NCBI GenBank assembly: GCA_030746555.1
Contig: JASLMK010000109.1
Location: 1 to 48,744, forward strand
DNA from: Planctomycetota bacterium
GTDB lineage: Bacteria; Planctomycetota; UBA1135; GCA-002686595
Direction of reading: 5' to 3'
Length of the DNA stretch: 48,744 bases
A program made the position numbers and the translations under genes. The notes beneath the pieces are model-generated. The model was not told where the DNA came from and made no database searches. It worked only from the letters and a program-made list of their open reading frames with translations. Positions 41,806 through 48,744 of this stretch are shown one piece after another. The stretch's first letter is position 1, and each line of letters begins with the position of its first letter.

Positions 41806-43599
41806 ATGACCACGAATCGCTCTCCCCTTCGACTGGTGTGCGCCGCGCTCGCCCTGTGGCCGCTGTCATTGCAGGTTCGCGCGGGAGAGGTGACGGCCTC
41901 CCTCGAGGACGGGGCGCTCGTCGTGCGTGACGGGGACGATCTGTTCAGCCGCTACCACCATGACGACACGTTCACGCCGTTTCTCTACCCCCTGCACGGC
42001 CCGGGCGGCATCGCGGTCACGCGCGGCTTTCCGATGGAGGAGCTCCCCGGCGAGAGCGGCGACCACCCCCACCATCGGTCGCTGTGGTTCGCCCACGGCG
42101 CCGTCAACGGCCACGACTTCTGGCATCCCGCCCAGACGAGCATTCGCCACACCGGCTTCGAGCTGATCGGCGGGGACGGAGCGGGGAGCGCCGTGGTCAC
42201 GAGCCGCAACGAGTGGCGCACGAAGCAGGGCGAGCTCATCTGCGTCGAGCGCAGGACCATGCGCTTCGGCTCCACCGAGGCCGGGCGCACGATCGACTTC
42301 GACATCGAGCTCGGCTCCGACGAACACGAGCTCGTGTTCGGAGACACCAAGGAGGGCACCTTCGCCATCCGCCTCGCACCCGGCCTGCGCATCGAGGGCG
42401 CACTGGCAACGGGCAGGAGCATCAACAGTGCCGGTGACGAGGACGGCGCGTGCTGGGGCAAGCGCGCAGGCTGGGTCGCCTACAGGGGCGAGGTCTCCGA
42501 TCGAGCCTGCACGGTCGCGATCTTCGATCATCCCGAAAACGTCAGCCACCCGACCTGGTGGCACGCGCGCACCTACGGTCTCTTCGCCGCCAATCCGTTC
42601 GGCGTCCACGACTTCGAGCGACGCCCGCCGGGGACGGGCGACCGCCGCGTCGCCCGCGGCGAGAGGATGACGTTTCGCTACCGCGTCTTCCTCGCGGCCG
42701 GGGAGGCGGAGCCGCCGGAGCTGACGCGAGCCTACGAACGCTACCTCGCGAGCCCGCCCGTACCGCGCTCACCGCTGGCGGCCGCCGGCGAGGTCGAACT
42801 CGTGCGCGACGGCTTCCTGTTCACCGAAGGGCCGGCGTGGTCCTCCGGGCGCTCGTCCCTCCTGTTCTCCGACATCCCCGCGAACAGGATCTACGAGCTC
42901 GACGCCGCCGGAGAGATCAGCGTCTTCCGAGAGCCCAGCCACTACGCGAACGGACTGCTCGTCGACGAACTCGGCAGGCTGTGGGCCTGCGAGCACGGCG
43001 GGCGCCGGGTCTCCCGCGGCGCCCTGGACGACGCCGACCCCAAGGCGCTCGCCTACGAGTTCGGCGGAGCGCGCCTGAACTCCCCCAACGACCTCGCCCT
43101 GCGCGGCGACGGACATCTCTACTTCACCGACCCGCCCTACGGCCTGCTCGGCAAACCCTCGGAGCTGGGCGCCAACCACGTCTTCCACCGCACCCCCAAG
43201 GGCGAGCTGGAAGTCGTCTTCCGCGGAGGCGAGAGCAGCCGGCCCAACGGCATCCGACTCTCGCCGCGAGGGGACCGCCTGTACGTCGCGTTCACCGACG
43301 AGGGCGTCGTGCGGCGCTTCCCCGTCGCACCCGACGGCACGACCGGTGAGAGCGAGGAGTTCGCGAAGACGTCCCCCGGCCCCGACGGGATGGCCGTAGA
43401 CCGCGACGGCAACCTCTACGTCACGGCGAAGGCGGGTGTCGAGGTCTTCTCACCCGGCGGTGAGCGCTGGGGAGTGATCGAGGTGCCGCAGAAGCCCGCC
43501 AACTGCGCCTTCGGAGGCTCGGACGGGCGCACGCTGTTCATCACCGCGCGCAAGGGGCTCTACCGAGTGCGACTGGGGATTCCCGGTCTCCTCCACTGA
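41806..43599 (+). CDS. DUF6807 (PmoA-like) / SMP-30-gluconolactonase fusion, exported
   Basis: A 597-residue protein with a signal peptide (LRLVCAALALWPLSLQVRA). Residues about 30-310 are a DUF6807 domain, with FLYPLHGPGGIAVTRGFPM, GDHPHHRSLWFAHGAVNGHDFW and TWWHARTYGLFAANPFG. Residues about 330-597 are an SMP-30/gluconolactonase propeller: LFTEGPAWSS (metal-ligand Glu), SPNDLALRGDGHLYFTDPPYG (Asn and Asp), RPNGIRLSPRGDRLYV and GPDGMAVDRDGNLYVT (Asp). The SMP-30 half should bind a divalent metal and hydrolyse sugar lactones; the DUF6807 half has no assigned activity. The two usually occur as separate proteins. The ATG at 41806 starts the signal peptide. Confidence 0.88.
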   Translation: MTTNRSPLRLVCAALALWPLSLQVRAGEVTASLEDGALVVRDGDDLFSRYHHDDTFTPFLYPLHGPGGIAVTRGFPMEELPGESGDHPHHRSLWFAHGAVNGHDFWHPAQTSIRHTGFELIGGDGAGSAVVTSRNEWRTKQGELICVERRTMRFGSTEAGRTIDFDIELGSDEHELVFGDTKEGTFAIRLAPGLRIEGALATGRSINSAGDEDGACWGKRAGWVAYRGEVSDRACTVAIFDHPENVSHPTWWHARTYGLFAANPFGVHDFERRPPGTGDRRVARGERMTFRYRVFLAAGEAEPPELTRAYERYLASPPVPRSPLAAAGEVELVRDGFLFTEGPAWSSGRSSLLFSDIPANRIYELDAAGEISVFREPSHYANGLLVDELGRLWACEHGGRRVSRGALDDADPKALAYEFGGARLNSPNDLALRGDGHLYFTDPPYGLLGKPSELGANHVFHRTPKGELEVVFRGGESSRPNGIRLSPRGDRLYVAFTDEGVVRRFPVAPDGTTGESEEFAKTSPGPDGMAVDRDGNLYVTAKAGVEVFSPGGERWGVIEVPQKPANCAFGGSDGRTLFITARKGLYRVRLGIPGLLH

Positions 43600-43629
43600 C
43601 CGCGCCTGGCTCCCGGAGACCGCCGGTGC

Positions 43630-43806
43630 CTACGCCCGCCGTGGGGCGGCGTGCCTCCGGCCGCACCACACGATCCCAAAGAGCGCCACGGGTACCCAGG
43701 CCAAGGATCCCAGAAACCACGAGAACGGGGTCGCCACCGCGATGGCGGCCAGGGCGGACAGGCGGTCCACGCTCTCGCGGCCATCGTGCTGCGTGGGTGT
43801 GTTCAT
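43630..43806 (-). CDS. Small membrane protein, 58 aa
   Basis: A 58-residue frame beginning MNTPTQHDGRESVDRL, followed by a hydrophobic stretch (ALAAIAVATPFSWFLGSLAWVPVALFGIVWC) long enough for one long or two short membrane helices, and a basic tail. Neither Shine-Dalgarno nor a TANNNT hexamer is obvious upstream. It lies 70 nt after the GH16-like lipoprotein gene on the same strand and may be the last gene of that operon. I recognise no family, and it could be a chance frame. Confidence 0.5.
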   Translation of the reverse strand: MNTPTQHDGRESVDRLSALAAIAVATPFSWFLGSLAWVPVALFGIVWCGRRHAAPRRA

Positions 43807-43876
43807 CGGGTTGCGTCCATCATCGAGAGTTCCGCGGGCCCGAACACGGCCCCCGAGGGACCTATCGGACAACTCG

Positions 43877-44623
43877 TCAGGGTCTCCAAGGGGCCGGCAC
43901 GCCCGAATCCGCCTCGCGGGCCGCCGGGGCCCAGATCCGCACGCGCGCGATCCGCCCCGTGTCGTCGAAGGAGCCGAAGCCCACGCGGCCCCAACCCAGG
44001 GTGGCGTCGGAGGCGACGATCGTCGGCGCCTCGCTCCCGTCGAAGAAGACTCGGATGTCGCCTTGGGAGGCGCGCCGCTCCAGCCGGACTCGGTGCCAGA
44101 CGCCCTCACCCCAATCGACCCCCGCTTCCATCACGTCGGCGAGGTTTCGGCGCGGAGCATCGTGGACGAGGAAGGCGTTGTGGGCCCGCGGGTCCGGCGC
44201 GGGGGCGAGGTGGCAGTAGTAGTAGCGCACCGGCGAGACGAAGCCGAAGAACAGGCACAGGTCGCGGTGCCCGTACTGGCGGCCGGTCTGCAACAGGTCC
44301 GCCTCCAGCACAAAGTCCTCCACCAACAACTCCTCGATCAGGGCGATGTGTCGTGGCGAGCGGTGCGGCGGTGCGTAGGCGCCGCCGCCGACGAGCTCCA
44401 CCGAGCCCACGCCCCCATCGCCGTTCCAGCGCCAGTCGGTCGGGTCGCTGAAGGTCCAAGCGCCGAGGGAGCCGGGCTCGGAGAAGTCCTCGGAGTAGAC
44501 GAGCTTGTACCCCGCGGGCACGCACGCGCCCTCGCCGTCAGCCTGCTCGGGGCGCAAACAGGCCGCCAGGCACAGCGCCGCGCAAGCCGCTCCGATCGCG
44601 GACCGCGCCAACGACCGCCTCAT
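43877..44623 (-). CDS. Lipoprotein with concanavalin-A-like lectin/glucanase (3-keto-disaccharide-hydrolase-like) domain
   Basis: A 248-residue protein with the lipoprotein signal SAIGAACAALCLAAC. The body is a beta-jellyroll typical of DUF1080-type proteins: VYSEDFSEPGSLGAWTFSDPTDWRW, FVLEADLLQTGRQYGHRDLCLFFGF, WHRVRLERRASQGDIRVFFDG, and WGRVGFGSFDDTGRIARVRIW. It probably binds or hydrolyses a glycan at the cell surface. The ATG overlaps the stop of the Tat Gfo/Idh/MocA gene (ATGA). DUF1080 and Tat-exported Gfo/Idh/MocA proteins often accompany each other in planctomycetes, and 3-keto-glycoside metabolism would link them. Confidence 0.8.
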   Translation of the reverse strand: MRRSLARSAIGAACAALCLAACLRPEQADGEGACVPAGYKLVYSEDFSEPGSLGAWTFSDPTDWRWNGDGGVGSVELVGGGAYAPPHRSPRHIALIEELLVEDFVLEADLLQTGRQYGHRDLCLFFGFVSPVRYYYCHLAPAPDPRAHNAFLVHDAPRRNLADVMEAGVDWGEGVWHRVRLERRASQGDIRVFFDGSEAPTIVASDATLGWGRVGFGSFDDTGRIARVRIWAPAAREADSGVPAPWRP

Positions 44624-46083
44624 ACGGTCTCGGGAACCGCGAACCGAGCGCGGTAGTCGCGGAACAGACGGTTGGCGCGCGGGTGGCTCGTGCACTCCTC
44701 GCTCTGGGGGTCGTACTCGAGATACGCGCCCAGGGTCACCGCTTCCTCGGCGATGTCGACGCCGTTCGCGGCGAGGTGCCCGCGCAGCCGGTCGAAGCTG
44801 TCCGCCGCGTGCGGGTTGCCGGCCACGTGCTCCCGTGCCTCTTCCGGCGAAGCCGCGGCCCCCAACAGGTGCGAGGCGTTGCCCATGTGGCACAGGGCGC
44901 TGGAGAGGTGCCCTTCCTCGATGTCCGCGCTCAAGTCATCGGGCTTGCGGCTGCGCACGGCGTCGATGAAGTTCGCGAAGTGGTTCGACGCGCCCGACCA
45001 CTGCTCGACGAGGTTGCCGTCGTGGTCGAAGGCCTTGGCCGTGCTGTAGTTGGGAACCAGCAGTCGGCCTCCCTCGCACTGGATCACCGCGCCGATGCGC
45101 GCACCCTTGAAGGTGTCCATGCTCCCGCCCCAGTTCACGACTTGGGCGGCCTTGTTGGTTGGAAGCCCGCGCACCTCGAAGATCAGCGGCGCCTTCTCGT
45201 ACTGGTGGAAGACCATCTCCGTGTTCGGGGTGTCCCCGTCGTCGTCGTACCCGAAACGCCCGCCGATGCTCAGCACGCGCGGGGCGATGGCGCGCTCGCC
45301 CATCACCCAGCGGCAGATGTCCATCTGGTGGATCCCCTGGTTGCCGACGTCGCCGTTGCCGTAGTCGAAGACCCAGTGCCAGTCGTAGTGCAGGTTGCGG
45401 CGCATCTGGGCCCGGACGGGCCGCGGCCCGCACCACAGCCCGTAGTCCACGTTCGCGGGGGGGTCCTGGGGGACCGTCACCCGGCCGATACTCTTGCGCG
45501 GCTTGTAGCACAGGCCGTGGGCCACGGTGACCTCCCCGAGGTTCCCGGCCTGGATCCACTTGGCCGCCTCGCCGATCGCCTGGCTGGAGCGACTCTGGGT
45601 ACCGGTCTGCACGACGCGGCCGTGCTCGCGGGCGGCGCGCACCATCTGGCGGCCCTCCCAGACGTTGTGAGAGACGGGCTTCTCGACGTAGACGTCCTTC
45701 CCGGTCTGACAGGCCCAGATGGTGATCAGCGCGTGCCAGTGGTTGGGCGTCGCGGTCGCTATCACGTCGATGTCGTCGCGGTCCATCACTCGCCGCAGGT
45801 CGGTGTAGGTGTCGACGTGCTCGCCACGGTCGGCGAATCCCCTCGCACCCCTGGCCAAGACCTCCGAGTCCACGTCGCACAGAGCGACGACCTTGACGTC
45901 TTCGAGCGAGTGCAGCCCGTTGATGTGCGAGCGCCCGCGGCTGCGGAAGCCGATCACCGCACAGCGGATCTCCTCGTTGGGGCTGCGGCGGCGGATCCTC
46001 GGGTTCGCGAGGGCCGGGAGGCTCAGGGCGAAGACGCTGGCGGTCGATCCCTGAACGAACTGCCGGCGGGAGAGGGGAGACAT
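44620..46083 (-). CDS. Tat-exported Gfo/Idh/MocA-family oxidoreductase
   Basis: A 487-residue oxidoreductase with a twin-arginine signal (LSRRQFVQGSTASVFALSLPALA). The Rossmann part has CAVIGFRSRGRSHI, VVALCDVDSEV and the EKP motif in DVYVEKPVSHN. The C-terminal domain includes the glycine-rich YGNGDVGNQGIHQMDICRW and GYDDDGDTPNTE, as in exported planctomycete members. Such enzymes carry a tightly bound NAD(P) and act on sugars in the periplasm. Start 46083 is chosen for the Tat signal and an AGGAGG site 5 nt upstream. An upstream ATG at 46134 lies inside the TACCAT element. It overlaps the downstream lipoprotein gene. Confidence 0.9.
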   Translation of the reverse strand: MSPLSRRQFVQGSTASVFALSLPALANPRIRRRSPNEEIRCAVIGFRSRGRSHINGLHSLEDVKVVALCDVDSEVLARGARGFADRGEHVDTYTDLRRVMDRDDIDVIATATPNHWHALITIWACQTGKDVYVEKPVSHNVWEGRQMVRAAREHGRVVQTGTQSRSSQAIGEAAKWIQAGNLGEVTVAHGLCYKPRKSIGRVTVPQDPPANVDYGLWCGPRPVRAQMRRNLHYDWHWVFDYGNGDVGNQGIHQMDICRWVMGERAIAPRVLSIGGRFGYDDDGDTPNTEMVFHQYEKAPLIFEVRGLPTNKAAQVVNWGGSMDTFKGARIGAVIQCEGGRLLVPNYSTAKAFDHDGNLVEQWSGASNHFANFIDAVRSRKPDDLSADIEEGHLSSALCHMGNASHLLGAAASPEEAREHVAGNPHAADSFDRLRGHLAANGVDIAEEAVTLGAYLEYDPQSEECTSHPRANRLFRDYRARFAVPETV

Positions 46084-46088
46084 CCGAA

Positions 46089-46094
46089 CCTCCT
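46089..46094 (-). promoter_or_regulatory. Strong Shine-Dalgarno (AGGAGG)
   Basis: AGGAGG on the minus strand, 5 nt before the ATG at 46083. It decides the start of the Tat protein and contrasts with the leaderless genes nearby. Confidence 0.75.
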
Positions 46095-46132
46095 GGTGGG
46101 ACGGTGAATGGCGACTTGCGTGACCCGCGGCC

Positions 46133-46138
46133 ATGGTA
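46133..46138 (-). promoter_or_regulatory. Putative -10 (TACCAT)
   Basis: TACCAT on the minus strand lies 49 nt before the ATG at 46083, giving a leader of about 40 nt that includes AGGAGG. No -35 recognised. Confidence 0.4.
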
Positions 46139-46180
46139 GGCGTGGGAGGGCGGAACCGCCAGGAGGGGGGCGCGCGGCGC

Positions 46181-46600
46181 CTAGAGACAGAAGGTCGCGC
46201 TCAACCCGTCGGAGAGGTTGAACCCGGCGGCCCCGGCGGAGGGATCGCGGTACCACAGCTGGAAGAACCAGGTGGAGCCCGGCTCGACGGTGCCGGGTCC
46301 GGAGCCGGCCGGAGGCTGGGTGAAGTCCACCCAGCGCTCCAGCTCTCCAGCTGCATCGATCGTCTGCGGAGGCCCGAGGCGGTAGGTCCCGGCGCCGCCC
46401 GAGGAGACGCAGCGCCAGCCGTCGCCGAAGGGAACCTGGGCCTGACCGCCGCCGTAGTAGAACAGCCCGTACTCGCCGGCCGCGGCGTCGGTCGCCGTCA
46501 AGGTGAAGGTGTTCTGTGACACACTCGGCTCTCCCGTGGCCCCTATGCGCGCGCCCGCTCCCGCCGAGTTCGGCGAGGTTTCACAGAACCCCGTCGCCGT
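46181..46600 (-). repeat. C-terminal domain copy 2 (coding repeat)
   Basis: Second full copy of the ~135-residue domain. It begins at FCETSPNSAGAGARIG and ends at FNLSDGLSATFCL. The 27 nt at 46196-46222 are identical to 38037-38063, more than synonymous drift would leave, so the copies are recent or under nucleotide-level conversion. Confidence 0.7.
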
Positions 46601-47617
46601 GCACGAGCAGCCCACGGGTGGCGGGCCGATCAAGGCGAAGGCCTCGAGGCGGTTCTGGCTGAGGGGATCGCCGCTGTCGACGATACCCAACAGCCCGGTG
46701 AGGTTCGCGCTGAGCCGCGACCCCAGGGCCAGGCCCTCCAGGTTCGTAGCCGGCCCGCTCCACAGGAGCGTCTTGGTCGCCGGCGTGAACGCCGCGCCGT
46801 CGAGCGCGGGCAGGGAGCTGACGTCGGTGGCCCCGGCGAGGTCGACCTGGAAGATGCGCGAGAGGAACAGGGGCGAGGCCAGGGCGAGGGAGCGCTCCAG
46901 GGCCAAGAGCGGTCCGTCGGGCACCGCGACGAGATCGCACAACCCGCTCTGCCCCGTCTGGCCGGGCAGGAAGGCGCCGTGCATGGGCTCGACGAGGTAG
47001 GCGTACTGCTGGGCGGGGAGCGGGTCCGGGGCGGCGGCGTCGTGGCGCAACAGGCGCACGACCGTGGGGTTGGTGGGTGTCGATGCCGGCCCGTCCACCG
47101 TCAGCGCCTCCTCGTTGGCGGTCCAGGAGTCGCCGCTCCCACACCGGCGGGCGAGGGACTCGAACCCGCGATTGGAGCGAATGTGGTCGAAGACCCCTGG
47201 TGTGGAGTAGACGCCCAGGAGCACCCCGTCGATCAGGGAGAACTCGCGCACCGAGGGCACGTCCTCGTCGGAGACCAGGACGCTCTCCCCTACGGCGTCG
47301 GTGAAGGCGACTCCCTCGAAGTCGCGCGACTCCTCCAGGGTCAGCCCGGCCACGATGCCAGCCGAGACGAGGGAGCCGTCGGCCGCCTGAACGACGTCGA
47401 GGATCACCAGCTTGTCGGAGTTGTCCATCACGCACACCCAGGTCGTGCCGCCTGCGTGGGTGATGCCGCTCAGGCCGCCGACGGAGAAAGGCGTGCCGTG
47501 TTGGTCGACGGCCCTGTCGCCGAGCAGGACGAAGCCGCGGTGCTCGACACTCCACTGTCCCGCGGCCGGAAGCGCCCCGAGGAACGCGCAGAGCACTAGG
47601 AAGAGGAGCCGGCGCAT
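46181..47617 (-). CDS. Secreted esterase-like-phytase propeller protein with C-terminal FNLSDGLS domain
   Basis: A 478-residue secreted protein. The signal peptide (RRLLFLVLCAFLGALPAAG) is followed by a propeller of the esterase-like-activity-of-phytase type (about 25-340: GGLSGITHAGGTTWVCVMDNSDK, EGVAFTD, VSDEDVPSVREFSL, NRGFESLA, LLALERSLAL, NLEGLALG). Residues about 345-478 are the FNLSDGLS domain shared with 38022-40544. Phytase or phosphoesterase activity is only suggested by the family name. The ATG at 47617 is preferred over that at 47626, since a TAGCAT hexamer overlaps the latter and ends 7 nt before the former. It is transcribed alone. Confidence 0.82.
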   Translation of the reverse strand: MRRLLFLVLCAFLGALPAAGQWSVEHRGFVLLGDRAVDQHGTPFSVGGLSGITHAGGTTWVCVMDNSDKLVILDVVQAADGSLVSAGIVAGLTLEESRDFEGVAFTDAVGESVLVSDEDVPSVREFSLIDGVLLGVYSTPGVFDHIRSNRGFESLARRCGSGDSWTANEEALTVDGPASTPTNPTVVRLLRHDAAAPDPLPAQQYAYLVEPMHGAFLPGQTGQSGLCDLVAVPDGPLLALERSLALASPLFLSRIFQVDLAGATDVSSLPALDGAAFTPATKTLLWSGPATNLEGLALGSRLSANLTGLLGIVDSGDPLSQNRLEAFALIGPPPVGCSCTATGFCETSPNSAGAGARIGATGEPSVSQNTFTLTATDAAAGEYGLFYYGGGQAQVPFGDGWRCVSSGGAGTYRLGPPQTIDAAGELERWVDFTQPPAGSGPGTVEPGSTWFFQLWYRDPSAGAAGFNLSDGLSATFCL

Positions 47618-47624
47618 GAGCTCC

Positions 47625-47630
47625 ATGCTA
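47625..47630 (-). promoter_or_regulatory. Putative -10 (TAGCAT)
   Basis: TAGCAT on the minus strand ends 7 nt before the ATG at 47617, with no Shine-Dalgarno: another leaderless-type start. Confidence 0.45.
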
Positions 47631-47673
47631 CCCCGAATCCGCGACGAGCGCGTGCCGGCGGCGCGCACCGCGC

Positions 47674-48744
47674 TCAGCGGTCCAGGTCCCCGAAGACGAA
47701 CGGCGGCCAGGGATCGGGGTAGGTGGGAAGCTGCCGCTCCTGCTTCGGCTCGGGGGGGATCGGCTTGGCATCGGCGGCGACCCACTCCAGGAGCAACTCG
47801 GGGTACTCCGAGGAGACCGACAGGATGTTGCGCGGCGCCTCCCGCGAGCGATAGGCCTTCCCGGCCACTTCCGGGACGGTCGCCGCACCGACGAGCGCCA
47901 GCTCTCCGGGGGCGCACACGGCGGCGAAGTACTCGAGGTCTCCGTAGCGCACCGCGCCGGGCAGCATGTCGGGGTGGTTGAGGTGGTCGATGTCGCCGAA
48001 GCGCCAGCTCCAGTCGGCGGCGACGCGCCCGATCTCGCCCTCCTCGGTGATCGCCCGCGCCAGGATCACCCACGGACCCGCGCGCCCGCGGCCCAAGAGG
48101 TTCACGTGCTCGACGCCCGCCACACCCTTGGCGTAGCCGACGGCGGTGAGGATGTCGGTGACGCGCTCGGCGATCAGGAGCTTGTTGTAGCACCAGGTGT
48201 AGCTCGGATCGATGTGGTGGCGGCCCTCGTCCACCGGCAGAGCCGTCGGGGCTCCCTCGGCGGCGAGCTCACCCGTCAACAGACAGTCGATCGCCAAGAG
48301 CGACGCCCCCTCTCCGAGGACGACGAAGGCGTCGTCCCCAGGCGAACCGTCGCTGTCGAAGAAGTGCCCCTTGCCGTCCTCGTGCACGGCCACGACGACG
48401 TTGCCGTTCCAGTCCGGGGGAATCACGTGCACGGCGGGGACTCGCTGTTGCTCGCCCTTGCGGCCCAGGACGAGCTTCACCGTCCTCAAACCGTCCTCCT
48501 CGTCCTCGGAGACGACGCGCGCCTCCACGCCCTCCGGCTCGGGGAGCACGGTCCAGAGCATCACCTTGAGGGACAGGCCGATGACGTTGCGGAAGACGAT
48601 CAAACGGTCGAAACCCTCCCGAAAGAACAGGAGGTCGAGCTGCTTGTCGAGGTAGGTCGAGACGATGTCGCGCACGTCCGCCTCTCCGTGGTCGGAGAGA
48701 GAGCTGGGGCGGGGATGCTCGTCGTCAAACACCACCAGCTCCGA
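47674..48744 (-). CDS. Alpha/beta-hydrolase-like protein, 5' end outside the window
   Basis: The frame is open from the window edge to a stop at 47674, giving the C-terminal 356 residues. It resembles the acetylxylan-esterase/dienelactone-hydrolase-like proteins of planctomycetes: PAVHVIPPDWNGNVVVAVHEDGKGHFFD (oxyanion region), YTWCYNKLLIAERVTDILTAVGYAKG and VEHVNLLGRGRAGPWVILARAI. At the nucleophile elbow GRGRAG stands where GxSxG is expected, so the usual serine is absent. DHLNHPDMLPGAVRYGDLEYFAAVCAPG may supply the acid and His region. Either a non-classical nucleophile or a non-hydrolytic role is implied. The signal peptide, if any, is outside the window. Confidence 0.68.
   Translation of the reverse strand, partial: SELVVFDDEHPRPSSLSDHGEADVRDIVSTYLDKQLDLLFFREGFDRLIVFRNVIGLSLKVMLWTVLPEPEGVEARVVSEDEEDGLRTVKLVLGRKGEQQRVPAVHVIPPDWNGNVVVAVHEDGKGHFFDSDGSPGDDAFVVLGEGASLLAIDCLLTGELAAEGAPTALPVDEGRHHIDPSYTWCYNKLLIAERVTDILTAVGYAKGVAGVEHVNLLGRGRAGPWVILARAITEEGEIGRVAADWSWRFGDIDHLNHPDMLPGAVRYGDLEYFAAVCAPGELALVGAATVPEVAGKAYRSREAPRNILSVSSEYPELLLEWVAADAKPIPPEPKQERQLPTYPDPWPPFVFGDLDR

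Noticed and set aside
1..48744. CRISPR arrays, tRNA/rRNA genes, insertion sequences, prophage or defence genes
   Set aside because: No regularly spaced direct repeats, no tRNA-like cloverleaf in the few gaps, and no transposase, integrase, nuclease or restriction-modification motifs were found in the recognisable proteins.

Overview
The window is about 70 % G+C and nearly gapless. Gene content points to a planctomycete: two PVC-type 'membrane-bound dehydrogenase / heme-binding' proteins with HEAT-like repeats and CxxCH sites, ThuA domains, a secreted sulfatase, DUF6807 (PmoA-like) and DUF5722 proteins, Tat-exported Gfo/Idh/MocA and amidohydrolase proteins, and three copies of a C-terminal 'FNLSDGLS' domain on secreted proteins. 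No rRNA, tRNA, CRISPR, transposase or integrase was seen. The assignment is an inference from families, not from a marker gene.

Layout. (1) 1-1024: a truncated secreted protein and yciB, diverging from one promoter. (2) 1095-7137: a tightly coupled phosphonate operon: phosphonate-type zinc alcohol dehydrogenase, sulfatase-fold hydrolase, phosphonoacetaldehyde dehydrogenase (phnY), 2-AEP transaminase (phnW) and a PhnZ-like HD oxygenase. (3) 7138-8931: an orphan copy of the C-terminal domain and a DegT aminotransferase. (4) 8923-16005: a sugar module (SSS symporter, 71-aa membrane protein, GH35-like enzyme), a propeller/toroid protein and a DUF5722 protein. (5) 16075-20879: phosphonoacetate hydrolase (phnA) diverging from a glutamine-synthetase-like ligase and SDR, with an aldehyde dehydrogenase facing them. 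(6) 21033-26536: SDR, two xylose-isomerase-like TIM barrels (one a clear D-tagatose/D-psicose 3-epimerase relative), a Gfo/Idh/MocA dehydrogenase and an MFS carrier. (7) 26547-33986, minus: cupin, PEP-hydrolase-type TIM barrel, Tm-1-like UPF0261 protein and a 1649-aa ThuA-dehydrogenase-HEAT-cytochrome-ThuA fusion. (8) 34078-37946: a second dehydrogenase/cytochrome and an amidohydrolase. (9) 38022-48744: mostly secreted proteins, including a choice-of-anchor-B protein, a DUF6807/SMP-30 fusion, Tat Gfo/Idh/MocA, an esterase-like-phytase protein and a truncated hydrolase.

How it fits together. PhnW makes phosphonoacetaldehyde from 2-aminoethylphosphonate, PhnY oxidises it to phosphonoacetate, and PhnA cleaves that to acetate and phosphate, so the window holds a complete PhnW-PhnY-PhnA route split over two loci 9 kb apart. 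The PhnZ-like protein suggests a second, oxidative branch. The sulfatase-fold enzyme, locked between ADH and phnY, may release the phosphonate from an ester. The remainder is a scavenging repertoire for sugars and their oxidised forms.

Another signal is transcriptional. At least ten genes have a TANNNT hexamer 6-10 nt before the start codon and no Shine-Dalgarno, as expected for leaderless mRNAs. At four divergent junctions the two opposing -10 hexamers physically overlap. Genes with longer leaders (for example 46083 minus and the TTG-started 20879 minus) do have a Shine-Dalgarno. This pattern was used to choose several starts.
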